Notes: generated by a model not told the origin, from the sequence alone. Positions 1 through 6,937 are shown, counted from the stretch's first letter. The stretch is DNA of 17,606 bases from Rhodocyclaceae bacterium UBA5602 (GCA_002424865.1 DILC01000043.1:1-17606); one strand, 5' to 3'. Numbers and translations: made by a program.

Positions 1-21
1 CAGACACGATACTTCAGTCTA

Positions 22-150
22 CGAAATAAATTTTTGAATCAAAAGATCCAGCGCTGTGGTTTTCCCGCTGTTATCACCGATACCTGTAAAGAAAAGGGCC
101 AGGCTCGACTTATTTTTCGAAAAGTCGGTGCTGATGAAGCCACTGCGCTA
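22..150 (-). pseudogene. possible fragment of a P-loop ATPase
   Basis: Read on the minus strand, the stretch between a stop at about 150 and a stop at 22-24 encodes about 42 residues. They include FFTGIGDNSGKTTALDLL, which resembles the Walker A loop of OLD/AAA-type ATPases (G-x-N-N-S-G-K-T) with one Asn missing. There is no start codon, no Walker B and no continuation. It could be the stub of a disrupted ATPase gene or a chance open frame; the short length makes chance a real possibility. Confidence 0.2.
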
Positions 151-235
151 CAAGGCGGTCGAGCAAAAAACGCTCAGCTTTGCAGACCTGGATTTCCGCT
201 TCGCGGGCAGGTCTCCGCGCCGTAGCGGATGGTGA
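128..235 (+). pseudogene. possible remnant of an IS5-like transposase N-terminus
   Basis: From GTG 128 or ATG 134 a 33-35 codon frame ends at TGA 233-235. The residues AVEQKTLSFADLDFR resemble the start of IS5-group transposases, which often carry a (Q)xSFAD motif in their first 20 residues followed by basic residues. Here the frame stops right after a basic stretch (GRSPRR). No DDE residues and no terminal inverted repeats were found nearby. This is a short motif match only; a chance frame is the alternative. Confidence 0.25.
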
Positions 236-427
236 GACGGTGAAAGCATCTGCATGCGCCGCTCTTGAGCTGCTATGCGCAGGAAACAGTGATGACAGGC
301 AAAGCAAGTCAGGGGGCGATTCGGTATGACGCCTAATGCTGAAACAATTCGAGCCTGGCCTCTTTTGCCTTAAAGTCAGTCCGGATTCCTCATTGACTTA
401 AGTTCGCATTATTGCTAACCTCGGCTC
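236..427. other. non-coding stretch before the toxin-antitoxin genes
   Basis: No open frame with recognisable protein content was found on either strand between the transposase-like scrap and the toxin start. GCCTAAT at 331-337 resembles one end of an attC site, but no matching GTTRRRY end follows at the right distance, so the left boundary of the toxin-antitoxin unit cannot be drawn. The last 35 bases hold a possible promoter. Confidence 0.5.
393..421 (+). promoter_or_regulatory. possible promoter of the toxin-antitoxin pair
   Basis: TTGACT at 393-398 is followed after 17 bases by TAACCT at 416-421. The -35 box matches at five of six positions. The -10 box matches only at the three most conserved positions. 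A start site 6-7 bases downstream would fall at about the ATG at 428, giving a nearly leaderless toxin mRNA, consistent with the lack of a Shine-Dalgarno sequence before the toxin. Confidence 0.3.
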
Positions 428-754
428 ATGTCGTTTTCTGTTGAGTACTTCCATGCACGAGTGTTGGCCGAGATTGAATCATGGCCCGTCGACGTTCTCG
501 CCGACTATGCGCGGATTGTCGAGTTGCTCATCGAGCACGGCCCCAATCTGAAGCTTCCGTACTCGCGAGCGTTCGGTGATGGCCTGTTTGAGTTGCGGCC
601 CCGCGGTCGATCAGGTATTGGCCGGGCGTTTTACTGCTTCCTTGTCGGGAAGCGTGTCGTGGTTCTCCACGCCTTTATCAAGAAGTCCCAGCAAACGCCC
701 GACCAAGACATCAAGCTCGCACGAAAGCGATTGAAGGAGATACAAAATGGCTGA
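428..754 (+). CDS. higB: type II toxin, RelE/HigB family (Gp49-like)
   Basis: This 108-residue protein has the hallmarks of the phage-Gp49/HigB branch of the RelE superfamily, which are usually ribosome-dependent mRNA interferases. Seen in the sequence: LKLPYSRAFGDGLFELR at about residues 38-54, a central GIGRAFYCFLVGKRVVVLHAFIKK strand pair, and a basic C-terminal helix (QDIKLARKRLKEI). Length is normal for the family. The gene overlaps the antitoxin start by 8 bases, so the pair is co-transcribed and probably translationally coupled, in the toxin-first order typical of higBA. No strong ribosome site precedes ATG 428. The attC-like site after the partner gene suggests the pair arrived as a gene cassette. 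The family is clear; higB rather than another RelE-type name is by gene order and the Gp49 motif. Confidence 0.88.
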   Translation: MSFSVEYFHARVLAEIESWPVDVLADYARIVELLIEHGPNLKLPYSRAFGDGLFELRPRGRSGIGRAFYCFLVGKRVVVLHAFIKKSQQTPDQDIKLARKRLKEIQNG

Positions 755-1109
755 TCTGAAATTCAAACCTGTGCCTCATGACCACAAGCAGTTCCTTGAG
801 CAAGCATCCAGGCGCCGCGGCTTTACCGGCGCGTATGAAGCCCTTGAGGTCGAATATGCGCTTGCGCATGAAATGCTAGCCGCTCGCGCTCGCGCAGGCC
901 TTACCCAAGAGGCCGTTGCTGGCCGCATGGGCACTACCAAGAGCGCGGTCTCTCGCCTGGAGTCTGCCGGGAAGCATGCCCCTTCTGTGGCTTCACTGAA
1001 AAAATACGCCGCTGCTGTTGGTTGCACGCTCAAGATCGAACTCGTCCCCGCCAGCGCCAAGCGGCGAAAAACGGCCCAACCCGGCAGTCAGCCTGACCTC
1101 GCGCGATAA
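747..1109 (+). CDS. higA: antitoxin, HigA-like XRE-family regulator
   Basis: This 120-residue protein carries an XRE-type helix-turn-helix at about residues 51-72 (GLTQEAVAGRMGTTKSAVSR), followed by the LESAGKHAPSVASLKKYAAAVG segment typical of HigA-like antitoxins. Such proteins bind the toxin and repress their own promoter. A strong Shine-Dalgarno (GAAGGAG, 733-739) lies 7 bases before ATG 747 and inside the toxin gene, which would favour antitoxin excess. The last 11 residues (AQPGSQPDLAR) and the stop codon are encoded by the attC-like site at 1074-1143, so the tail was probably added when the gene became a cassette and need not be functional. Confidence 0.88.
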   Translation: MADLKFKPVPHDHKQFLEQASRRRGFTGAYEALEVEYALAHEMLAARARAGLTQEAVAGRMGTTKSAVSRLESAGKHAPSVASLKKYAAAVGCTLKIELVPASAKRRKTAQPGSQPDLAR

Positions 1110-1143
1110 GGCCGCGCTCGGCAGGTTATTTTTACATTGGGGC
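1074..1143 (+). repeat. attC-like integron recombination site 1
   Basis: The site begins with GCCCAAC (1074-1080), matching the RYYYAAC inverse core, and ends at ATTGGGGC (1136-1143), a degraded GTTRRRY core. Between them AGCCTG (1090-1095) can pair with CAGGTT (1122-1127), and GCGCG (1101-1105) pairs with CGCGC (1113-1117) around ATAAGGC, giving the folded arm expected of attC. It overlaps the antitoxin 3' end, as cassette sites often do. The first base of the right core is A rather than G, so in this form the site may be inactive. The assignment rests on layout and on similarity to site 2. Confidence 0.6.
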
Positions 1144-2087
1144 GCATGATGTCGAGTGAGTCGTCGCAAACTTCGCCAAAGATATTCAAACCGCCAACAC
1201 GCGGCCAGTCCATTCTTGTCGATGGCAAGTACTACTTCATCGGCGAGAAACTTGGTAACGGTTCATTTGGCGAGGTCTTTGAGTGTCAAGACGAGTGGAG
1301 CAACCAATTGGTAGCAAAGGTTCTAGTACCCAGAAATCAAACCTACGACGAAGTGCGTGAGAACTGGTTACAAGAGCTACGCAAACTTCTCGACCTTCGG
1401 CATCCAAACATCACGCACGTCTACGCAGCGTTCGAATGTGATGACACGTTCTATCTTGTTATTGAACGATGCTCAATGACGCTTGATTCCATCATCAACC
1501 TTCCGGGAGGAAACGGAGAGGTATGGCTGCCTTACGTCGCACGGGACATCCTTCAGGGATTGGAGTATATGCACGTCAATGGTTACGTTCACAAGGATAT
1601 TCACGCTGGCAATGTGTTCGTTTCGCAAACAATTGACCGTATGGTTCCATCCAAAGATGCGGTTTGGTCCTTTAAGGTCGGTGACCTCGGCATTAGTCGA
1701 CTTGAATCTGACATCGAGATATTCAACACACTCTTGGCTCAGTGGATGCTGCCGCCCGAAGCGATCGACCCTGCCGAGTTTGGGCCAGTTGGTCGAACGT
1801 TGGACATCTATCATGTCGGGCTGCTGCTTCTCGCGTTACTTCTTGGTTACTCGCCGTCATTTACCCGTGATGAAATTGCTGCTGGTGTGCCAAGACAGAT
1901 CGCCGAGCAACTGCCATCGAAATATGCTTCAGTCGTCGCAAAGGCGCTACGTCGCCATGCAGTTGCTCGAATTCCGACAGCCGTTCAATTCTGGCGCGAG
2001 ATTGCGAGCGTAGGTTAAATGTTCCCCAACCCACCCATCAACTCGGGCGTTGCGCGATAAAGCCGTGTAGCGTCGGTCATCTCTGCG
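1137..2087 (+). mobile_element. inferred integron gene cassette carrying a protein kinase
   Basis: The unit runs from the cleavage point inside attC-like site 1 (before TTGGGGC) to the cleavage point inside site 2 (after G 2087). If the ends were joined, the new right core would read GTTGGGG, the exact reverse complement of CCCCAAC at 2024-2030. That match is expected only if the two ends belong to one circular cassette. The reading frame fills it almost completely, with 9 bases before the ATG and 5 bases between stop and attC, which is typical cassette geometry. No integrase gene is in view. Confidence 0.55.
1146..2018 (+). CDS. eukaryotic-like serine/threonine protein kinase (soluble, single domain)
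   Basis: This 290-residue protein is a Hanks-type kinase with all main subdomains visible: glycine loop GNGSFGEV (37-44), ATP-anchoring lysine in VAKVL (K58), a helix-C glutamate in the WLQELRKLL stretch (about E77), catalytic loop HKDIHAGN (149-156), metal-binding DLG (180-182), PPE in place of APE (203-205), and DIYHVG (220-225). The catalytic Asp and Asn are kept, so activity is plausible. HKD replaces HRD, so activation-loop control through the usual Arg is altered. There is no membrane segment, PASTA or other sensor domain. The first ATG (1146) is preferred to TTG 1137, which lies on the inferred cassette boundary. Base composition is less GC-rich than the core genes, consistent with transfer. 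Substrate unknown; no phosphatase gene lies beside it. Confidence 0.85.
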   Translation: MMSSESSQTSPKIFKPPTRGQSILVDGKYYFIGEKLGNGSFGEVFECQDEWSNQLVAKVLVPRNQTYDEVRENWLQELRKLLDLRHPNITHVYAAFECDDTFYLVIERCSMTLDSIINLPGGNGEVWLPYVARDILQGLEYMHVNGYVHKDIHAGNVFVSQTIDRMVPSKDAVWSFKVGDLGISRLESDIEIFNTLLAQWMLPPEAIDPAEFGPVGRTLDIYHVGLLLLALLLGYSPSFTRDEIAAGVPRQIAEQLPSKYASVVAKALRRHAVARIPTAVQFWREIASVG

Positions 2088-2093
2088 TTGGAC
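2024..2093 (+). repeat. attC-like integron recombination site 2
   Basis: CCCCAAC (2024-2030) begins the site and GTTGGAC (2087-2093), a perfect GTTRRRY core, ends it. The middle holds GCGCGATAAAGCCGTG (2052-2067), matching GCGCGATAAGGCCGCG of site 1 at 14 of 16 positions and placed nearly the same distance from the left core (21 versus 20 bases). The left core deviates from RYYYAAC at its first base. The internal arm pairs less well than in site 1. It starts 5 bases after the kinase stop codon. Confidence 0.6.
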
Positions 2094-2123
2094 TTTAGAA
2101 AACCCATTTTTCAAAATGACATC

Positions 2124-2201
2124 ATGAAAAACAGATTGACTACAAACGTGCAATTGGCTGAACACGCATTTTTCCAACAACACCCGCAGGTTGTGCAATG
2201 A
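2124..2201 (+). CDS. possible 25-codon leader ORF overlapping the DinB-like gene
   Basis: ATG 2124 opens a 25-codon frame (MKNRLTTNVQLAEHAFF...) ending at TGA 2199-2201. Its stop overlaps the ATG of the DinB-like gene as ATGA. That geometry would couple translation of the two. No ribosome site is obvious before it and the peptide resembles nothing I recognise. It could equally be an untranslated leader. Confidence 0.2.
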   Translation: MKNRLTTNVQLAEHAFFQQHPQVVQ

Positions 2202-2734
2202 CCCCGCAGATCGCCACTCTCATGGCGGAATACAACCGCTGGATGAACGAGCGGATGTACGACGCTGCGGCAACGCTGGATGCCGAAACGCTGGCGGCTG
2301 ACAAGGGGGCTTTCTTTGGTTCCATTCAGGGTACGCTGAATCACCTTGCGGTGGCCGATACGATCTGGTTGCACCGTTTTTCTCGGCATGCGGTGGGGTT
2401 CGCCAGTTTGGGCGAGCTCTCCCGCTTTCCGCCGTCGGCGTCGTTATCCGCCCCTGTCGCGCCGGATTTTGCGGGGCTTCGTGACTATCGGCGCGCGCTG
2501 GATGCCCTCATTGTGCATTGGGTGGCTGAGCTCACCCCCGAGCATTTGGCTGCCAATATCGCTTACCGCAACATGGCGGGGGTGGAATACAGCCGCCACT
2601 TCGGGGCGGTGCTGCAGCATTTTTTTAACCATCAAACGCATCATCGCGGCCAGGTGTCCACGCTGTTACATCAGGCGGGTGTCGATGTCGGCGTCACGGA
2701 TTTTCTGGCGATTATTCCGCGCAGCGATCTTTAA
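2198..2734 (+). CDS. DinB family protein (putative metal-dependent four-helix-bundle enzyme)
   Basis: This 178-residue protein fits the DinB/DUF664 four-helix bundle family, members of which bind a divalent metal through three histidines; relatives include thiol-dependent transferases such as bacillithiol S-transferases, and many have no known reaction. The likely ligands are H49 in TLNHLAVAD, H145 and H149 in FFNHQTHHRGQV. Other family traits are EYNRWMNERMYDA at the N-terminus and the C-terminal LHQAGVDVGVTDFLAIIP. ATG 2198 is chosen because homologues start near this methionine; the ribosome site is weak. The gene converges on the WbuC-like gene and the stop codons overlap by a few bases. 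It lies just after attC-like site 2 but has no attC of its own, so it probably marks the first chromosomal gene rather than a cassette. Confidence 0.85.
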   Translation: MTPQIATLMAEYNRWMNERMYDAAATLDAETLAADKGAFFGSIQGTLNHLAVADTIWLHRFSRHAVGFASLGELSRFPPSASLSAPVAPDFAGLRDYRRALDALIVHWVAELTPEHLAANIAYRNMAGVEYSRHFGAVLQHFFNHQTHHRGQVSTLLHQAGVDVGVTDFLAIIPRSDL

Positions 2735-3240
2735 CTAGCAGCAAACAGCGCCTGCCAGTGCGCGAGTTGCGCGGCGGCCTCGGGCGATCCTTCTGCCGGC
2801 GCCCAGGGCGCGCGTTCGGCTTCTGTCAGCGGCTGATAGGGTCCTGCCTTGGCTTCGAGGATGACGGTATCCGGCACAAGCGCGAGCGAGGTGTGCCAGG
2901 TGCCGGCGGGAATATCGACGCCGAGGGTGGTGTTTTCGGCACGATTCGCCACACTATCCGCCGTCCTGCCAGAGCCGACTTTTATTTGCTCAATGACATT
3001 CCCCGCGTCATCAAAAATGATCAAGCCCATGAGCCCGCGCAGCACGACGAAGGTTTCGTCCTTGCTTGGATCCAAATGCCGATGCGGGGCGATGTAGGAG
3101 TCGGTTTGCACGGCGTTGAGCAGGCGGTGCGCGAGCGCTGTGTCGCTGGTGTGCAGGTTATGGTTTTTGCGCCGACGCGGGCTGGCGGCGGCTTGCGCGC
3201 ATAAGCTGTCGAGCAGGGCGTTATCAATGCGGGTGAGCAT
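2731..3240 (-). CDS. WbuC family cupin-fold metalloprotein
   Basis: This 169-residue protein is a small cupin. The metal site is visible as PHRH (H53, H55) followed by KDETFVVLRG (E62) in the first cupin motif and H116 (PAGTWHTS) in the second. These, with the N-terminal LNHNLH-like stretch (KNHNLH, 25-30), match WbuC-type proteins, first named from O-antigen clusters but widespread elsewhere and of undefined reaction. It starts 13 bases after the dnaE stop and is probably co-transcribed with dnaE; no sugar-biosynthesis genes are near. There is no clear Shine-Dalgarno, so translation may depend on reading through from dnaE. Its stop codon overlaps that of the convergent DinB-like gene, leaving no space for an ordinary terminator. 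Confidence 0.85.
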   Translation of the reverse strand: MLTRIDNALLDSLCAQAAASPRRRKNHNLHTSDTALAHRLLNAVQTDSYIAPHRHLDPSKDETFVVLRGLMGLIIFDDAGNVIEQIKVGSGRTADSVANRAENTTLGVDIPAGTWHTSLALVPDTVILEAKAGPYQPLTEAERAPWAPAEGSPEAAAQLAHWQALFAAS

Positions 3241-3253
3241 GGGTAGTTTGGGT

Positions 3254-6200
3254 TTAGTTGTAAATAATCTGCACGTTTTCCGGTGTAAGCCATTCGCTCA
3301 AGCCGGTGATCAGGGTGTCGTCCAGTTGCACGCGCCAGTCCTCGGGCAGGGGCAGTTCGGCGCTGGCTTCGCTGTTGGTATAGCGCAGGCGGATCGGGCA
3401 GGGGCCGGGACGGAAGGGGGCGAGCAGGGTTTGCAGGCGCTTGGCGCTGGCGCTGTCCGAGCCGCCGTTCAGGGTGAGCTGCAGGCGGCGGGCAAAGCGG
3501 CCACGGGCTTCGCTGAGCGTGAAGAGCTTTTCCACCGTGACACGCAGGCCGCCGCTGTAGTCGTCTTTTTGCACTTTGCCTTCGACCAGCAACAGCTCAT
3601 CGTCCTTGATCTTGCTGCGTTCGGCTTCCCATAGTTCGTTAAACACGGTGACTTCAATCTGCGTGCTGCCATCGTCCAGCGTGACGATGGCCATTTTGCC
3701 GCGACGAGTCATCTGGGTGCGAGAGGCGATCACAATCCCGGCGAGCAATACCGGGTCGCGCTGCGGTTCCACTTGTCCTAAGCGGCGTTTGACGAACGCC
3801 GATAATTCGGCAGCGTAAGCGTTGTAAGGGTGGCCAGAGAGGAAAAACCCTAGCGCGGCTTTTTCATGCAGCAGTTGCTCGCGTTCTGTCCAGCGTGGGG
3901 TGGCGACATAATGCGCGGTGGCTTTTTCGCTGCTGTCATCCAGGTCAAACAAGCCGCTTTGCAGGGCGTTGCGCTCGGCTTGTTCGGCGGCTTCCAGCGC
4001 AATGCTGACAGAGGCGAGCAGCTTGGCGCGATGGTTGTCGATGCTGTCAAACGCGCCTGCACGGATGAGCGATTCGATCACGCGGCGGTTGACCACGCGC
4101 TTATCGAGCCGCCGGCAAAAATCAAACAAATCGGTGAAGGGGCCATCGGTCTCCCGCGCCATCAAAATCACCGTGAGCGCGGCCTCCCCTGTGCCTTTGA
4201 TTGCGCCCAGGCCGTAGCGGATGGTTTTGCTGTCGATGGGGCGAAAGCGCACGCCGCTGGCGTTAATGTCCGGTGGCAAAAAGACCAGGCCGTTGTCTGT
4301 CGCATCCTTGAAAAAGAACTGGATCTTGTCGGTGTTGGCCATTTCCGACGACAACGTGGCCGCAGCAAACGCGGCGGGGTGGTGGCATTTGAGCCAGCCG
4401 GTTTGATACGCCACGAGCGAATAAGCCGCGGCGTGGGACTTGTTGAATCCATAGCCCGCGAACTTTTCCATGGTGTCGAAAATTTCGTTGGCTTTGTCGG
4501 TGTCAATCTGATTGTTTGCCGCGCCCGCCACAAAAATTTCCCGCTGTTGCGCCATTTCTTCGGGTTTCTTTTTACCCATCGCACGGCGCAGCAAGTCGGC
4601 GCCGCCGAGGCTGTAACCGGCGACGACCTGTGCGGATTGCATCACCTGTTCCTGGTACACCATGATGCCGTAGGTTTTATCCACCACTTGTTCCAGGATC
4701 GGGTGCGGGTAACTGAAGCTTTTGCCGTGCTTTCTGGCAATATAGTCAGGGATGAAGTCCATCGGGCCCGGACGATACAGGGCGTTGAGCGCAATCAAAT
4801 CATCCAGGCAGTCGGGGCGCGCCTGCACCAGCGTTTCTTTCATGCCGCCGGATTCAAACTGGAACACTGCGGTGGTGTTCGCGCTTTTGAAGATGCGGTC
4901 AAAGGTTGCGCGATCATCCAGCGGCAGGGTTTCCAGATTGATATCGACGCCTTCGACTTCCTTTGCCAGCCGTACGGCTTCGTCCAGGATGGTGAGCGTG
5001 CGCAGGCCTAAAAAGTCAAACTTCACCAGGCCGGCTTTTTCCACATCGTCCTTGTCGAATTGCGAAATGACGGAATCCGTGCCGGCGGCGGCATACAGCG
5101 GACAAAAGTCGGTGAGCTTGCCCGGCGCAATCAGCACGCCCCCGGCGTGCATGCCCACATTGCGCGTCAAGCCTTCGAGCTTGATAGCCAGCGCCCATAG
5201 TTCGGCGATTTCTTCTTCGCTGTCAATGCGCTGGCGAATGAGCGGTTCTTTATCCAGCGCGTCCTTGAGCGTGATGCCCAATTCATTGGGGATGAGCTTG
5301 GCGAATTGGTCGACAAAGTTAAAGCCCAGATCCAGCACCCGGCCGACATCGCGAATCACGGCTTTGGCGGCCATTGTGCCAAAGGTGGCGATTTGCGAGA
5401 CGGCATGCGCGCCGTATTTTTTCTTCACATAATCAATGACCCGGTCGCGCCCTTCCTGGCAAAAGTCGATGTCAAAGTCAGGCATCGAGACGCGTTCGGG
5501 ATTCAGGAAGCGCTCGAACAGCAGCTCGTAACGCAGCGGGTCAAGATCGGTAATGCCCAGGCTGTAAGCGACCAGCGAGCCCGCACCTGAGCCACGGCCA
5601 GGCCCCACCGGCACGCCGTTGTTTTTCGCCCAGTTGATGAAGTCCGCGACGATCAGGAAGTAGCCGGGAAAGCCCATCTGGATGATGGTTTTGATTTCAA
5701 AATCCAGGCGCGCAACGTAAGTGGCACGTTGCGCTTCTCGCTGGGTTGCATCGGGGTAGAGCAGTTCCAGCCGCTTGGCCAGGCCGCGATGCGATTCGCT
5801 GGCCAAAAAATCCTCCAGCGGCTCGCCGTTGGGCGTGGGAAAGTCCGGCAAGCGGCTTTTGCCCAAAGTCAGCGTCAGGTTGCAACGCTGGGCAATGTGT
5901 ACGGCGTTTGTCAGGGCCTCTGGCAGGTCGGCAAACAATTCGACCATCTCGGCCTGGGTTTTGAAATACTGCTGCGGGCTGAAATTTTTCGGGCGGCGCT
6001 TGTCGCCCAGCACATAACCTTCGGCAATGCACACGCGCGCTTCGTGGGCTTTGTGATCGTCTTCATCCAGGAACTGGATGGGATGCGTGGCCACCAGTGG
6101 CAGCCCCATGCGCGCGGCTAAATCGGCGCTGGCTTGTACGAGCTGGTTGTCAGCTGCGCTGTTTTCCGTGACAGTTTTCCCGTTCGGGCGCTGCACCTCG

Positions 6201-6739
6201 ATGTAATACGATTGCGGGAAAAGCTGTGCCCACTGCTTGGCGCGTTCTTCGGCCAAGGCGGTTTTGCCTGCCGCCAGCCATAAGCCGACATCGCCCAGCG
6301 GCCCGCCGGATAGCGCAATCAAGCCGCTGTTGTCCCCTTGGGCGAGTTGCGTGAGCGAGATTTCCGCGCGGCTTTGCTGGCCTTGCCGACGCGGGGCGAG
6401 GTAGGCGGCGGAGATGAGCTCGCACAGGCGCAGATAACCGGCATTGTTTTTTACCAGCAACAGCAAGCGCGCAGACTCCCGGCGAGCCTCCGCTCCTGGT
6501 GCGGCTTCATCGTCAATCCACACGTCACAGCCGATAATCGGCTTGACCCCTTGGCTGCGCGCAGCGGTGTAAAACTTGACCATGCCGAACAGATTGGCCA
6601 GGTCAGTGAGCGCTAACGCTGGCTGCTGGTCGGCCACCGCACGGGCAATGGCATCGTCAATCCGCGTAATGCCGTCGCTGATGGCATACTCGCTGTGCAG
6701 GCGAAGATGGATGAATTGCGGGAGGGGCGAAGTAGGCAT
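3254..6739 (-). CDS. dnaE: DNA polymerase III alpha subunit
   Basis: This is the catalytic subunit of the replicative polymerase, 1161 residues from ATG 6739 (a TTG two codons earlier at 6745 is less likely). The order is: PHP domain starting HLRLHSEYAISDG; polymerase core with PDFDIDF (420-426, catalytic D423 and D425) and VKFDFLGL (third Asp D575); fingers with GRGSGAGSLVAYSLGI; and GFNKSHAAAYSLVAYQT. A clamp-binding motif QSGLFDL lies at 927-933, where E. coli has QADMF. An OB fold follows from about residue 985 (GIVIASRTQMTRRGKMAIVTLDDG). The first PHP motif reads HLRLH rather than HxH, so PHP exonuclease activity is probably lost and proofreading would need a separate epsilon subunit. 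Length matches E. coli DnaE (1160). The wbuC-like gene follows closely. Confidence 0.97.
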   Translation of the reverse strand: MPTSPLPQFIHLRLHSEYAISDGITRIDDAIARAVADQQPALALTDLANLFGMVKFYTAARSQGVKPIIGCDVWIDDEAAPGAEARRESARLLLLVKNNAGYLRLCELISAAYLAPRRQGQQSRAEISLTQLAQGDNSGLIALSGGPLGDVGLWLAAGKTALAEERAKQWAQLFPQSYYIEVQRPNGKTVTENSAADNQLVQASADLAARMGLPLVATHPIQFLDEDDHKAHEARVCIAEGYVLGDKRRPKNFSPQQYFKTQAEMVELFADLPEALTNAVHIAQRCNLTLTLGKSRLPDFPTPNGEPLEDFLASESHRGLAKRLELLYPDATQREAQRATYVARLDFEIKTIIQMGFPGYFLIVADFINWAKNNGVPVGPGRGSGAGSLVAYSLGITDLDPLRYELLFERFLNPERVSMPDFDIDFCQEGRDRVIDYVKKKYGAHAVSQIATFGTMAAKAVIRDVGRVLDLGFNFVDQFAKLIPNELGITLKDALDKEPLIRQRIDSEEEIAELWALAIKLEGLTRNVGMHAGGVLIAPGKLTDFCPLYAAAGTDSVISQFDKDDVEKAGLVKFDFLGLRTLTILDEAVRLAKEVEGVDINLETLPLDDRATFDRIFKSANTTAVFQFESGGMKETLVQARPDCLDDLIALNALYRPGPMDFIPDYIARKHGKSFSYPHPILEQVVDKTYGIMVYQEQVMQSAQVVAGYSLGGADLLRRAMGKKKPEEMAQQREIFVAGAANNQIDTDKANEIFDTMEKFAGYGFNKSHAAAYSLVAYQTGWLKCHHPAAFAAATLSSEMANTDKIQFFFKDATDNGLVFLPPDINASGVRFRPIDSKTIRYGLGAIKGTGEAALTVILMARETDGPFTDLFDFCRRLDKRVVNRRVIESLIRAGAFDSIDNHRAKLLASVSIALEAAEQAERNALQSGLFDLDDSSEKATAHYVATPRWTEREQLLHEKAALGFFLSGHPYNAYAAELSAFVKRRLGQVEPQRDPVLLAGIVIASRTQMTRRGKMAIVTLDDGSTQIEVTVFNELWEAERSKIKDDELLLVEGKVQKDDYSGGLRVTVEKLFTLSEARGRFARRLQLTLNGGSDSASAKRLQTLLAPFRPGPCPIRLRYTNSEASAELPLPEDWRVQLDDTLITGLSEWLTPENVQIIYN

Positions 6740-6937
6740 AAGCAAGTGATTTTAACTTAGCCCTTGGCGCTCAACGATTGATCCGGCCAGAATATGTTGG
6801 ATGTCCGTCCGCCCTGCGCAAAGCCAAGGGAACCTCGATCCTGTAGGCGCGCGATTCATCGCGCGATAGCCGTGCCGCAAAGGGCCTGGGCGTGATTTTT
6901 CATGGCGTTTGCGCCCTGTTTTAGCGATAATCCCGGA
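6740..6937. promoter_or_regulatory. divergent intergenic region between dnaE and rsmE
   Basis: This stretch must hold the promoters for both directions. On the dnaE side TTGAGC and TAAAAT can be found but only 14 bases apart, too short for confidence. On the rsmE side no convincing sigma-70 pair was found. The one striking element is the REP-like palindrome in the middle. Confidence 0.45.
6843..6865 (+). repeat. REP-like palindrome with GTAG head
   Basis: GTAGG (6843-6847) is followed directly by CGCGCGAT-TC-ATCGCGCG (6848-6865), a perfect 8-base inverted repeat with a 2-base loop. REP elements moved by RAYT transposases (TnpA-REP) have a GTRG tetranucleotide next to the foot of a hairpin, which fits. 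Only one copy is visible here, so repetition in the genome is an inference. It may also act as a transcription or mRNA stability element between the divergent genes. Confidence 0.55.

Noticed and set aside
34..225. 63-codon + strand frame with TTG start at the left edge
   Set aside because: No ribosome site or recognisable motif, and it overlaps the two other weak fragments.
331..409. Third attC site before the toxin gene
   Set aside because: GCCTAAT resembles an inverse core, but the right end reads GTTCGCA, not GTTRRRY, and the anchor shared by the other two sites is absent.
2136..2164. Promoter for the DinB-like gene (TTGACT then TGAACA)
   Set aside because: The -35 box is good, but the -10 box is poor at 17-base spacing and no better choice is near.
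3866..5011. 381-codon open frame antisense to dnaE
   Set aside because: It lies wholly within a full-length dnaE with intact catalytic motifs and reads as a complement-frame artefact of GC-rich coding sequence.
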